Below are positions 31,089-40,397 of a stretch of 64,000 nucleotides of DNA, piece by piece. Origin of the DNA: an uncultured bacterium (GTDB taxonomy: Bacteria; Planctomycetota; UBA8742; UBA2392); NCBI GenBank assembly GCA_938014885.1, contig CALLQI010000008.1:22298-86297 (forward strand), written 5' to 3'. The notes beneath the pieces are model-generated. The model was not told the DNA's origin. It did not search any database and saw nothing but the letters and a program-made list of their open reading frames with translations. Every line of letters starts with the position of its first letter. Position 1 is the stretch's first letter. A program made the position numbers and the translations under genes.

Positions 31089-32771
31089 ATGCCTCTGAAG
31101 CTGACCATACTGGCACTGGTTGCAACCCTCGCCGCAGGCTGCTGGGTGGCTTCGCTGGCGCAGGCCCAGCAACACCACGCGCCGCGTGTCAAGCTGGGGC
31201 AGGATTGGCGCACCCTGCGTGACGCCATGGACCGTACCTTTGAACAGTTGCAGCAAGCCGACGGCGTCACACCCACCGAGATTGTGGACGACGGCATCTA
31301 TCTGCGCCGCATCTATCTGGACCTGACTGGTGCGCCGCCGTCACCTGCGGAAATCGAGGCATTCAACCCCGGCGGCAAGGACCGCGCCGGCCGCACCGGG
31401 CAGAAGAAGCGCGAGGCCATCGTCGAAACGCTGCTGAACTCTCCCGCCAGCCACGAGCACCTGGCGCAGTGGTGGACGACGGTGCTGGTCTCGCGCAACG
31501 AGCCGAACTTCGGGCGCAGCGGCCGCTACACCCTGCAACCCTACCTGACCGAAAGCTTCAAGAAGAACACGCCCTTCGACAAACTGGTGCGCGGGATGTT
31601 CGGCGCGGTCGGCGACAAGAACGGTACGCCCTATTGGGGCTACTTCATGGAACTGCTGGCCACGCAGGACCTGGGCTATGTGGCCGGCCACACCAGCCGC
31701 GTATTCCTGGGGCGGCAGGTGCAGTGCGCGGAATGCCACGACCATCACCTTGGCGACTGGAAGCAGGACGACTTTGAGGCCTGGCAGGCCTTTTTCAAGT
31801 CGTTCATCGGCAGCCGCGAAGTCATGGGCGAGACGTATCTGTACATGCAGCCCGACCTGAAGTTCCGGGCACTCAAGGATGTGGAGACGTCACTGAAGCT
31901 CAAGGGCAAGTACAAGCTGCCTCGTTACCTGGACGGCACGGATTGGAAGCCGCGCGCGGGCAAGACGATCCGCGAAGACTTGGCCGACTGGATGACAGGC
32001 AAAGACAACCCGTGGTTCCGCGAGATGACGGTGAACCGCTGGCTGCAGTACTTCCTGGGCTTCGGCATCGTCAACCCGGTCGATGACTTCACGAGCATCA
32101 ATGACCCGAATATCCCGGTGATCCTGCGTGTGATGGGCGAGGATTTCGCGGCCAGCGGTTTTGACACGCGTTACCTGATCCAGGCCATCACCACCAGCCG
32201 CCTGTACCAGCGCAAAGCTGCCCCCAACCCGGAGGGCAGCCAGGACCGCATGTATTACAGCAGGCAGCAGGTGCGCGCGCTGACACCCGAGATGCTGGCG
32301 CGCAGCATTGTGAAGGTGCTGAACCTGGATGAACTGAACCCGAAATCACGCGGATCGTCCAGCCGGCAGGCACTGCGCCGCGGGGTGCAGCTGGCCACAC
32401 GGGCCGACGACATCTCGGTCGAAAGCTACAAGGTCAGGCTCGCGGCCATGCTGCACGAGGCCTTTGACGGCGTGCAGGTAATCAAGGAAGTGGATGACCG
32501 CGGCGGCGGCATGATGCAGGCGCTGATGTTCATGAACGCCGAGATTCTGCCGCGCAACCTGGAGTATTCGCTGACCAGCATCCTGAAGCGGCACAAGCGC
32601 GACGACGCGCGCATTGAGCAGATTTTCATGACCGTCCTCGGCCGCAAACCTGACGCAGATGAATTGCGGGCCGTAGAGTCCGAGGTAAAGCGCTGGGCCG
32701 GCCCGACCACGGCCTGGGAAGACCTGTTCCTGGCACTCATGTGCACCACCGAATTCAGCAACCGCAACTGA
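31089..32771 (+). CDS. DUF1549/DUF1553 planctomycete-type exported protein
   Basis: A 560-residue exported protein (signal peptide about 1-27, ending ASLAQA). The DUF1549 part has IYLRRIYLDLTGAPPSPAEI and the CAECHDHHLGDW motif, whose CxxCH could hold a haem. The DUF1553 part has VNRWLQYFLGFGIVNPVDDF and YSRQQVRALTPEML. This combination is strongly enriched in planctomycetes, usually beside a DUF1501 protein, but no DUF1501 gene is next to it here. The function is unknown; sugar-polymer degradation has been suggested for such pairs. Confidence 0.9.
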   Translation: MPLKLTILALVATLAAGCWVASLAQAQQHHAPRVKLGQDWRTLRDAMDRTFEQLQQADGVTPTEIVDDGIYLRRIYLDLTGAPPSPAEIEAFNPGGKDRAGRTGQKKREAIVETLLNSPASHEHLAQWWTTVLVSRNEPNFGRSGRYTLQPYLTESFKKNTPFDKLVRGMFGAVGDKNGTPYWGYFMELLATQDLGYVAGHTSRVFLGRQVQCAECHDHHLGDWKQDDFEAWQAFFKSFIGSREVMGETYLYMQPDLKFRALKDVETSLKLKGKYKLPRYLDGTDWKPRAGKTIREDLADWMTGKDNPWFREMTVNRWLQYFLGFGIVNPVDDFTSINDPNIPVILRVMGEDFAASGFDTRYLIQAITTSRLYQRKAAPNPEGSQDRMYYSRQQVRALTPEMLARSIVKVLNLDELNPKSRGSSSRQALRRGVQLATRADDISVESYKVRLAAMLHEAFDGVQVIKEVDDRGGGMMQALMFMNAEILPRNLEYSLTSILKRHKRDDARIEQIFMTVLGRKPDADELRAVESEVKRWAGPTTAWEDLFLALMCTTEFSNRN

Positions 32772-32812
32772 GTAGCCATTGCCGCAATGGAACGCGCCAG
32801 CGTTGGAAAGGG

Positions 32813-33053
32813 AAACTGCAATCTCGCGCGGAGACGCGGAGACGCAGAGAAACGCTGGCAGTCCTTGGCGTACTCGGCGGTTAGACGTCTTGATTGAACA
32901 GCCACGGCGGCCACTCGCAACGTTCGCAGAGTGCGCAATGAACAGGCGCTGCTGAGCATGTCAGCGCGGAACTGCAGTTGCCGTTAACCCCAAAGCAGTT
33001 GCCGTTCTCTGCGTCTCTGCGCCTCTGCGCGAGACCGTCTCTGCAGTTGACGT
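32813..33053. repeat. inverted module of CGCGGAGA/CGCAGAGA repeats
   Basis: The 447 bases between the DUF1549 gene and the next gene hold no gene. The left arm (32813-32860) is ACTGCAATCTCGCGCGGAGA continued by CGCGGAGACGCAGAGAAACG. The right arm (32995-33053) reads as its reverse complement (CGTTCTCTGCGTCTCTGCG, CTCTGCGCGAGACCGTCTCT, GCAGTTGACG). Between them lie smaller copies such as GCAACGTTCGCAGAGTGCGC. AACTGCAGTTGCCGTT at 32970 is another inverted fragment. Confidence 0.78.
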
Positions 33054-33218
33054 TCTTCGCGGCCCTTCGAAGTTCGGAAGTGGTTGCGGTTCTTTGTGCC
33101 TGAACGCCGTTGCCACTTGTAGGCCCGCTCGGAGCTGATGCGAGGCCCGTGGCTGCTACGAAGTAGAAAACTGGCTGGCGTGGCGGCTCGGATTTGCGAA
33201 ACTGTGGCCGGTGAATCC

Positions 33219-33725
33219 ATGGCCGGCGCCCGCAACCATTATGAGCAATGCTTCAGCGGCCTGCTGCTTGAACATGGGTTGCATGCCCTTGCCGTGGATG
33301 AAAGCCGCCGTCCGTTGTGGGGCGATCGCGAGCTCAAGAACTTTGACTTTCTCGTGAATGGGGCTGAGCGCGTATACGCCATCGACCTCAAGGGTCGTCG
33401 CGAAACCCCGTGGATCACCCGTCTGGACATGTTCTCGATGATGGCCTGGCAGCGTCTGCTGGGCGATACCGCCCAACCGGCCTTTGTGTTCGCGTTCTAC
33501 AGCGCGCACGGGTCGGAGCCCGGCCGCATTGCGAAGCTTGACGCCACGCAGCGTTCCACACCGGCGGGCATGTATCGCTTCGTGATGCTGGAACTGGCCG
33601 ATGCGCAGCGCCTGGCACGGCCGCGCAGCGAGCGCTGGGGAACGCTGGGATTCGGGTGGACCGGGTTTGCCCGCGCCGCAAAGCCGCTTGAGCTGGCATT
33701 GGGGCTGGGTGCGCTGGCCGGCTAG
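33219..33725 (+). CDS. small conserved-looking protein, possible PD-(D/E)xK nuclease fold
   Basis: A 168-residue soluble protein. It opens NHYEQCFSGLLLEHGLHALAVDESRR and continues NFDFLVNGAERVYAIDLKGR. The acidic residues, with Asp-Phe and then Asp-Leu-Lys on the next strand, match the core of PD-(D/E)xK nuclease folds. I do not recognise a named family. The start at 33219 is chosen because the sequence before it does not look conserved; an in-frame ATG at 33138 also exists. It sits just before lepA and may share its transcript. Confidence 0.6.
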   Translation: MAGARNHYEQCFSGLLLEHGLHALAVDESRRPLWGDRELKNFDFLVNGAERVYAIDLKGRRETPWITRLDMFSMMAWQRLLGDTAQPAFVFAFYSAHGSEPGRIAKLDATQRSTPAGMYRFVMLELADAQRLARPRSERWGTLGFGWTGFARAAKPLELALGLGALAG

Positions 33726-33813
33726 CGTGATTGCCACCGGGTTTGCCTTGCGCTACCTTCCCCGTTTGCCGCCGGGTGCTATCTATCAGGCCTGCAAAAT
33801 CATTGAGGCCGCC

Positions 33814-35634
33814 TTGTCCGACTACGCACTCAGCCAGATCCGCAACTTCTGCATCATTGCCCACATCGACCACGGCAAGTCGACGCTGGCTGACCGCCTG
33901 CTTTCGATGTCGCACGCCGTGGACAAGCGCAAACTCGTTGAGCAAACCATGGACAGCATGGACCTCGAGCGCGAGCGCGGCATCACGATCAAGGCCAAGG
34001 CAATTGCCCTGCCCATGAATGTGGACGGGCAGGAGTACATGTTCAACCTGATCGACACGCCCGGCCACGTTGACTTTGGCTACGAAGTCAGCCGCGCGAT
34101 GAATGCCTGTGAAGGCGCGCTGCTGCTGGTTGACGCGACGCAGGGCATACAGGCCCAGACCGTGGCCAACATGTACCTGGCAATCGGTGCCGACCTCGAA
34201 GTCGTGCCGGTGGCCAATAAGGTCGACATGGTCGCCGCCGACTTTGACCGCACCTGCTTTGAGCTCGAAAGTGCGTTCGGCACCAACAAGCAGGATGTGG
34301 TGCAGGTCTCGGGCAAGACCGGCCTTGGAGTTGAGCAGCTGGTGCGCGAGATCATCAAGCGCATCCCGCCGCCGGAGGGCGAGTTCGACGCGCCGCTGCG
34401 CGCCCTGATTTTTGACGCGGTTTACGACGATTACCGCGGCGTGGTGGTGTACGTACGCGTCCGCGAGGGCGAGCTGCGCGCCGGTGAGCGCATTTTCATG
34501 ATGGGCACGCGCCGTGAGTTCGACGTACTGGAAGTGGGCGTCGTGCGCATGGGCCTGCACAAGCAGGAGTCGCTGCGCACGGGCTGTGTCGGCTACGTCA
34601 TCTGCGGCATCAAGACCGTGCAGGACGTCGGCGTCGGCGACACGATTACGCTTTCCAAGCACAAAGACACAGTGCAGATGCTGCCCGGCTACAAGAAGCC
34701 GCAGCCGATGGTGTACGCGGGCGTGTACCCGACCAACGCCGCCGAGTTTGACGCCCTGCGCAAGGGCCTGCAGAAAATCACGCTCAGCGACAGCAGCATC
34801 ACCTACACGCCCGAGCAAAGTGACGCGCTGGGCAGCGGCTTCCGATGCGGCTTCTTGGGCCTGCTGCACATGGAAATTTTCCAGGAACGCGTTGAGCGCG
34901 AACTGGGACTTGACCTGGTGCAGAGTGCCCCCAACGTCACCTATGAAATCAAGAAGCACGACGGCAGCCTTGAGCGCATAGAGAAGGCCGGCGACCTGCC
35001 CGACCCGACCGTGTACTCGGAAATCCTTGAGCCGATCGTGAAGCTGAGCGTAATCACGCCCACCGAATACATCGGCAACGTGATGTCGCTGTCGCTTGAA
35101 CGCCGCGGCCTGTACCTGAACCAGGAACACCTGGGCAAAGACCGCGTGCTGCTGAGTTTCAAAATGCCATTGGCGGAAGTGATCTTCGACTACTTCGACA
35201 AGCTCAAGTCCGGCACCCGCGGCTACGCGACCATGGACTACGAACAGATCGGCTTTGAACCCGCCGACCTGGTCAAGGTCCGCATCATGATCGCGGGCGA
35301 TGAAGTGGACGCGCTGGCCATGATCGTGCACCGCCAGTTCGCTGAGCAGCGCGGCCGCAACCTGCTGAAGAAGTTGAAAGAAGAAATCCCGAAGCACCTG
35401 TTCGTGGTGAACCTGCAGGCGGCAATCGGCGGCAAGGTGATCGCGAGCGAAAAGATCAGCAGCATGGGCAAGAACGTGTTGGCCAAGTGCTACGGCGGCG
35501 ACATCAGCCGCAAGAAGAAGCTGCTTGAGAAGCAGAAGAAGGGCAAGAAGCGCATGAAGATGATCGGCGGCGTTGAAGTGCCGCAGGGCGCCTTCCTGTC
35601 CGTACTCAAGGTAACCAACGACCCGCAGGGTTGA
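33814..35634 (+). CDS. lepA: elongation factor 4 (LepA)
   Basis: A 606-residue translational GTPase that back-translocates or remodels stalled ribosomes. G1 is AHIDHGKST, switch-2 DTPGHVDF, and G4 NKVD. The LepA-specific C-terminal domain ends VPQGAFLSVLKV. The normal family start SDYALSQIRNF falls at a TTG (33814), with GAGG five bases upstream, so a TTG start is proposed. An ATG-initiated reading would begin inside the upstream gene, and a GTG at 33730 is the only other nearby option. It converges with ruvB, six bases between stops. Confidence 0.97.
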   Translation: MSDYALSQIRNFCIIAHIDHGKSTLADRLLSMSHAVDKRKLVEQTMDSMDLERERGITIKAKAIALPMNVDGQEYMFNLIDTPGHVDFGYEVSRAMNACEGALLLVDATQGIQAQTVANMYLAIGADLEVVPVANKVDMVAADFDRTCFELESAFGTNKQDVVQVSGKTGLGVEQLVREIIKRIPPPEGEFDAPLRALIFDAVYDDYRGVVVYVRVREGELRAGERIFMMGTRREFDVLEVGVVRMGLHKQESLRTGCVGYVICGIKTVQDVGVGDTITLSKHKDTVQMLPGYKKPQPMVYAGVYPTNAAEFDALRKGLQKITLSDSSITYTPEQSDALGSGFRCGFLGLLHMEIFQERVERELGLDLVQSAPNVTYEIKKHDGSLERIEKAGDLPDPTVYSEILEPIVKLSVITPTEYIGNVMSLSLERRGLYLNQEHLGKDRVLLSFKMPLAEVIFDYFDKLKSGTRGYATMDYEQIGFEPADLVKVRIMIAGDEVDALAMIVHRQFAEQRGRNLLKKLKEEIPKHLFVVNLQAAIGGKVIASEKISSMGKNVLAKCYGGDISRKKKLLEKQKKGKKRMKMIGGVEVPQGAFLSVLKVTNDPQG

Positions 35635-35640
35635 TCCGCG

Positions 35641-36627
35641 CTACAACACGGCGCGGCCCTTTTCCGTGACGACGCGGCCGCGCGGGGTTTTCTGCACCAG
35701 TCCTTCGCGGATCAGGTGCGGCTCGTAGGTGTCTTCAATCGTGTCTTCTTCTTCGCCGACCGCGACGGCGACCGTCTTCAGACCCACCGGTGTGCTGCTT
35801 CCAGCCAGGCAGCGCAGGATGCGCCGGTCAAGCTCGGTCAATCCGTGGCCGTCGATGCCCAGCATGCGCAGGCCTTGCTCGGCGATTGCGACATCAATCT
35901 TGCCGTTGCCCTTGACCTGGGCCACATCGCGCAGACGACGCAGGATGCGGTTGGCGACACGCGGCGTGCCCCGGCTGCGGCTGGCGATCAGCGTGGCGGC
36001 GTCGTCCACAATGGGTGTGCCCAGCAGCCCCGCGCTGCGCCGCACGATCGTGAGCAGGTCTGGCACCGGGTAGGGGTCCAGGCGTTCCAGCACGCCAAAG
36101 CGCGCGCGGAACGGGGCTGACAACAGCCCTTCGCGCGTGGTTGCGCCCACCAGCGTGAAGCGCTGCAGGCTGACCCGCACGCTGCGCGCGGCCGGCCCCT
36201 GGTCCAGCACGATGTCGATGTGCCAGTCTTCCATGGCCGAGTACAGGTACTCTTCGACGGCCTTGGGCATGCGGTGGATTTCGTCGATGAACAGCACGTC
36301 GCCGCGCCCGAGGTTCGTCAGCAGGCTCACCAGGTCGCCCGCGCGCTCCAGCGCCGGGCCGCTGGTGGCGTGCATGCCGACCTCCATCTCATGCGCGATC
36401 AGGTTGGCAAGCGTGGTCTTGCCGAGCCCCGGCATGCCGCTGAACAGGATGTGATCGAGGGGCTCGCCGCGTTGCCGCGCCGCTGCCACGAACACCCCAA
36501 GGTTGTCGATTACCTGGCGCTGGCCCACGAACTCGGCCAGTGTGCGGGGCCGTAGCGCGGTCTCGTACTCGGACTCGAGTTTGCGCGGTTGGGCGTCCAG
36601 CACTTCGTCAGAGGCGTCTTCAGGCAT
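35641..36627 (-). CDS. ruvB: Holliday junction branch migration ATPase RuvB
   Basis: A 328-residue AAA+ motor that drives branch migration with RuvA. It has the N-terminal LRPRTLAEFVGQ, Walker A GMPGLGKT, Walker B LFIDEIHR, the RuvB beta-hairpin region, sensor 1 GATTREG, and the C-terminal winged helix ending PRGRVVTEKG. Length is normal. ruvA and ruvC are not in the window. Confidence 0.98.
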   Translation of the reverse strand: MPEDASDEVLDAQPRKLESEYETALRPRTLAEFVGQRQVIDNLGVFVAAARQRGEPLDHILFSGMPGLGKTTLANLIAHEMEVGMHATSGPALERAGDLVSLLTNLGRGDVLFIDEIHRMPKAVEEYLYSAMEDWHIDIVLDQGPAARSVRVSLQRFTLVGATTREGLLSAPFRARFGVLERLDPYPVPDLLTIVRRSAGLLGTPIVDDAATLIASRSRGTPRVANRILRRLRDVAQVKGNGKIDVAIAEQGLRMLGIDGHGLTELDRRILRCLAGSSTPVGLKTVAVAVGEEEDTIEDTYEPHLIREGLVQKTPRGRVVTEKGRAVL

Positions 36628-36746
36628 GGCCCCAGCCTAGAACGCCGTGCGACGGCGCAAAGAGTTGGCTATTTGCGGACTCCTTAGGGAAGCGCTAGCA
36701 GTGGAACTGGACTGGGGGCTTAAGAGCTTCGGGTTGCGGGCTGGGG

Positions 36747-36827
36747 TCGACAGTTGACGGTCGACAGTTCACGGTAAATAAGGCTGTTTGCAGCAACCGT
36801 TGACTGTGAACCGTTGACCGTAAACCT
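36747..36827. repeat. inverted module of GTTGACGGT-type repeats
   Basis: Between ruvB and the RNase E gene. The left arm (36747-36779) is TCGACAGTTGACGG repeated as TCGACAGTTCACGG. The right arm (36793-36827) is AACCGTTGACTGTG repeated as AACCGTTGACCGTA, the approximate reverse complement of the left arm. The spacer is about 13 bases. Confidence 0.78.
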
Positions 36828-36859
36828 GCTCCGTGACTCTGGTGGTAATGCAATGAACA

Positions 36860-36886
36860 GGTCCCGGGCGTGATGCGCCCGGGACC
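36860..36886 (-). terminator. hairpin after the RNase E gene
   Basis: A perfect 11-bp palindrome, GGTCCCGGGCG and CGCCCGGGACC around TGATG, lies 28 bases beyond the RNase E stop on its downstream side. There is no clear T-run, so it may be a transcript-end stabiliser or a Rho-dependent end. Confidence 0.6.
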
Positions 36887-36913
36887 CGTGATCAACGTCT
36901 GGCAGGACTCCTG

Positions 36914-39900
36914 CTAAGCCTTCTTCTTTCGTGCCGCTGGCTTGGCTTTGGCCGGTGCTTTTGCCTTGGCCGGTGCTTTGGGCTTGGCTGAGGCTTTGGC
37001 TTTGGCTGCCGGCTTTGCCTTGGCTGCGGGCTTGGCTTTGGCCGGCTTGCGCGGGGCTTTGGCCGCGTCGGCGGGCTTGTCGGCCTTGGCCGGGCGACGG
37101 CCACGGGACGGCGTCTTGGCGTCCGGTGTTGCGGCCGCGGCCTGCGCCGGCGCGGGCTCGGGCTGCGGCACCGGCTGTGCCGGTTGTGGTGCCGCCTGGG
37201 CCGATGACTGCGCGCTGGGCGACGATCCGCTTTGCGGCTGTGCCGGGTTGCCCTGCTGGGCGGCGCGACGGGCCTCGCGTTCGCGATGGCGCTTGCCGCC
37301 ACGGCGTCCGCGACGGCCACGCCCTTCACGCTTGGCTTCTGCGGCATTTGGTGCGGGGCTGACTGCGGGGGTTCCGGATGGGTTGCCGGCGGTGCTGCCG
37401 GCAGGGGCTGTACTGCCCGGCTCGGCGTTGGTTGAGCCTTCCGGCTTGATGACCGTGTCCGCGTTGCCCGGCGTCTCCGCGCTGCGGCTTTCGGGCCTGC
37501 GCTGGTGCCTGTCGCGTCGGCCGTGGCGGTCGCCTCGTCCACCGCGTCCGCCTCGGTCATCGCGTCCGTGGCGCGGGTTCTGCTGAGGTTTGGGCTCCGA
37601 TTTCTCGACAATCACTTCCAGCGGCGGAAGCTCCGGCATGGTTGCGCCGAAGTTCACAGCCTTGTTGCCTTCAGCCTTGATGCGCGCTTCGCGCTGCACG
37701 CGTTCCTGTTCGCGCTCGCGCTGGCGGCGGCCTCCGCGGCGACGGCCGCGCCGGCCTTCGCCTGCTGCGGCCGAAAGCGGCCCGGCACTCCCGGTTGCGC
37801 CGACGGGCGGTGCCACGTTGCTTTGGGACTTGGCGGACTCGGATTTGACGTAGTTGTTGATGCGCTGATCCATGTCGTAGAAGACGCGCATCGCGCGGTC
37901 GTTGACATAGAAGAAGCGCGTCTGTCCCAGTGTCAGGTCCTTGGCGTACTCGAAGACGATTCGCTTGTCGAACTGTTCTTCCAGGTCGTCGATGTCTTCG
38001 CGGAACTCGCTGTGCAGGTGCGACAGCACATGCGGGTGAACCTGCACCACCAGCTCAAGCACCTTTTCATCGGCCAGTGCCAGCTTCATGCGGCGCACAA
38101 GCCCAAGGCACATCGTTTCGGCGCTGCGCACCATGCCAAAGCCGGTGCACGTCGGGCAACTGACGTAGGTGTATGCCTTGATGCTGGGGCGCACGCGCTG
38201 GCGCGTCATTTCGATCACGCCAAAGGGGCTCATGCGGGCCACCTTGGTACGGGCGCGGTCCTTGCGCAGGTCGCGGCGCAGCGCGTTCTCGATGTCGGTG
38301 CGATGGCGCGCGCTGCCCATGTCGATCAGGTCGCAGCACACGATGCCGGCGAGGTCGCGCAACCGCAGCTGGCGGCAGATTTCCGGGATCGCTTCCAGGT
38401 TCGTCAGGTAGGCCGTCTTTTCGGCGTCGCCCGCTGACGTGAACTTGCCGCTGTTGACGTCGATGCTGACCAGCGCCTCGGTCTGCTCAACGAATAGGTA
38501 GCCGCCCGACTTCAGCGGCACCTTCTTGTCGAAGATGTGCTCGATTTCAGTTTCCAGCCCGTTGGCAAAGAACAGTGGCACATCGGACTGGTACAGCTTC
38601 ACCCGGTCCTTGAAGGTCGGCATCAGGTGGTCAAAGAACGCAAGCACGCGCTCATACACCACCTTGTCGTCGATGACGATTTCGCTGGTTTCGGCCGTGA
38701 AGTAATCGCGCACGGCGCGGATGGCCGGGTCGCTGTCGCTGTACAGCAGGGCCGGGGCTTCGGCCTCTTCGATGCGTTTGGTGATGACGGTCCACATGCG
38801 CAGCAGGTAGTTCAGGTCGCGCATCAGGTCTTCATGGGTGCGGTCGATGGCGGCGGTGCGGATGATGACGCCCATGCCTTCGGGCACCGGCAGCCGGTCC
38901 AGAATTTTGCGCAGCTCGTTGCGGGCGCTGCCGTCTTCGATTTTGCGGCTTACCCCGCCGCGTTCGCTGGTCGGCGTAAGCACCATGTAGCGGCCGGGCA
39001 GACTTACGAACGTGCTGAGGCCCGGGCCTTTGCCGCCCTGGCTGGCCTTGGTGACCTGCACGACCACTTCCTGGTTGCGCTTCAGCAGGTTCTGGATCTT
39101 GGGAAGCGGGCCGCGGTGATAGCGGTACTCGGGCCCGGGTGTCTCGCCTCCGCCGGGGCTGCCGCCAACGGCGTTGCCGTCAATGTCTCGGGTGCCTGTG
39201 GCATCGTCGCCGAGATTGGGCTCGTCGGAAGGCGCGCCGGGTGCGGGTGTTTGGTCCGCGCTGGAGTCTGACGCTTGTTCAGATTCCAGCACGCGCTTGG
39301 GCATGCGGCCGCCGCGCAGCTTCGGCGTGCGCTTGCGGCGCTGGCGCGGCGCCGAAGGTTCGGGCTTCGCCGGCTCAGGCGTTGACGCGTCAACGGGTTG
39401 TGCGGGTGCCGGCTCAGGCGTGGCCGGGCTGTCCGTCACCGGAGCAGTCGGCGCGGCTTCGTGTTGCGGGGCCGTGGGGGACTCCGGGGCGGTTGCCGCC
39501 AAGCTGCTTGCCGAAACGCCATCGGTGGCTGTGTCGCTGCTGGTGTCGGCCGGCGGCTCATCGCCGCGTTCGGTATCGTCGGGCTCAAACTGTGCGGCTT
39601 CACCAGCAGGCTGTGGCGATGCCGCATTGCCATTCACCGGCGCGAAGCGACCAGACTCGCCCGAGCGGCGGCCGCGACGACCGCGACGGCGGCGACGGCG
39701 GCGCTCACCGTTGCCTGCTTCCGCCTGCGAACCGGTTTGCGCGGGCGAGACGGCTTCGGTGTTGGCCGGCGGCTCGATGCTTAGTGGCGAGTCGGTGATC
39801 GGGTGGCCCTGCTGTGGAGGCTGGCGGTCAAAGAATTCCGTTTCGCGTTCAGCGGCATTGTCGGTGCGCTGGGTGTCGGCCTGGTTTGCCGTTTGGCGGC

Positions 39901-40372
39901 CGCTTTCGTCGCGTTGCGTTTCGTCGCGCCGCGATTCATCACGGTCCGTATCGTCCGATGTGTCGCGGATTGCCTGGTGGCGGCCGGATTCATCGCTGCC
40001 AACGCCGGTGCCGTCGCCGACGAAGTCTTCAACCTGCTCGACGTCGCGCTCGGAGGGTGCGGCCATGACTGCATCGGCCAGCGGCTCTTTGATGCGCAGG
40101 GTGCGCGGGAAAAGCTCGGTCAGTTTGGGCTGGCGCTCGTAGGCGTAGTTGGTGTCGCTGACGTGCAGAAAGCCGTTGCGCTCAAGGCCGATGTCTACGA
40201 ATGCGGCCTGGATACCGGGCTCAACGTTATTGATCAAACCCTTGTAGATATTGCCCACGTGCTTGAGCTGGCTGGGGCGGTCCACAAAGTACTCGTACAG
40301 CTTGCCGTCTTCGAGTACTGCGATACGGCATTCGTCGCCTTCAGCGACGTTCATCAGAATCTTGCGTGCCAT
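36914..40372 (-). CDS. ribonuclease E/G with split S1 domain
   Basis: An 1152-residue endoribonuclease for rRNA and mRNA processing. The N-terminus MARKILMNVAEGDECRIAVL and the first half of the S1 domain (NIYKGLINNVEPGIQAAFVDIG, to about residue 85) are normal. About 300 acidic, disordered residues (about 105-410) then interrupt S1 before it resumes at IQNLLKRNQEVVVQVTK. The catalytic core is intact: LVSIDVNSG and IVCCDLIDM supply the metal aspartates, and CPTCTGFG is the zinc-link. The C-terminal 300 residues are disordered and end in KPAAKAK repeats that should bind RNA, replacing the degradosome scaffold. It lies downstream of a DUF2344 gene, 25 bases away. Confidence 0.95.
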   Translation of the reverse strand: MARKILMNVAEGDECRIAVLEDGKLYEYFVDRPSQLKHVGNIYKGLINNVEPGIQAAFVDIGLERNGFLHVSDTNYAYERQPKLTELFPRTLRIKEPLADAVMAAPSERDVEQVEDFVGDGTGVGSDESGRHQAIRDTSDDTDRDESRRDETQRDESGRQTANQADTQRTDNAAERETEFFDRQPPQQGHPITDSPLSIEPPANTEAVSPAQTGSQAEAGNGERRRRRRRGRRGRRSGESGRFAPVNGNAASPQPAGEAAQFEPDDTERGDEPPADTSSDTATDGVSASSLAATAPESPTAPQHEAAPTAPVTDSPATPEPAPAQPVDASTPEPAKPEPSAPRQRRKRTPKLRGGRMPKRVLESEQASDSSADQTPAPGAPSDEPNLGDDATGTRDIDGNAVGGSPGGGETPGPEYRYHRGPLPKIQNLLKRNQEVVVQVTKASQGGKGPGLSTFVSLPGRYMVLTPTSERGGVSRKIEDGSARNELRKILDRLPVPEGMGVIIRTAAIDRTHEDLMRDLNYLLRMWTVITKRIEEAEAPALLYSDSDPAIRAVRDYFTAETSEIVIDDKVVYERVLAFFDHLMPTFKDRVKLYQSDVPLFFANGLETEIEHIFDKKVPLKSGGYLFVEQTEALVSIDVNSGKFTSAGDAEKTAYLTNLEAIPEICRQLRLRDLAGIVCCDLIDMGSARHRTDIENALRRDLRKDRARTKVARMSPFGVIEMTRQRVRPSIKAYTYVSCPTCTGFGMVRSAETMCLGLVRRMKLALADEKVLELVVQVHPHVLSHLHSEFREDIDDLEEQFDKRIVFEYAKDLTLGQTRFFYVNDRAMRVFYDMDQRINNYVKSESAKSQSNVAPPVGATGSAGPLSAAAGEGRRGRRRGGRRQREREQERVQREARIKAEGNKAVNFGATMPELPPLEVIVEKSEPKPQQNPRHGRDDRGGRGGRGDRHGRRDRHQRRPESRSAETPGNADTVIKPEGSTNAEPGSTAPAGSTAGNPSGTPAVSPAPNAAEAKREGRGRRGRRGGKRHREREARRAAQQGNPAQPQSGSSPSAQSSAQAAPQPAQPVPQPEPAPAQAAAATPDAKTPSRGRRPAKADKPADAAKAPRKPAKAKPAAKAKPAAKAKASAKPKAPAKAKAPAKAKPAARKKKA

Positions 40373-40397
40373 GTTGTTCCATCGTTTCTGCCAGTGT

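Noticed and set aside
33415..35397. 660-residue minus-strand frame opposite lepA
   Set aside because: LepA is unmistakable on the plus strand; this frame has no recognisable domain.
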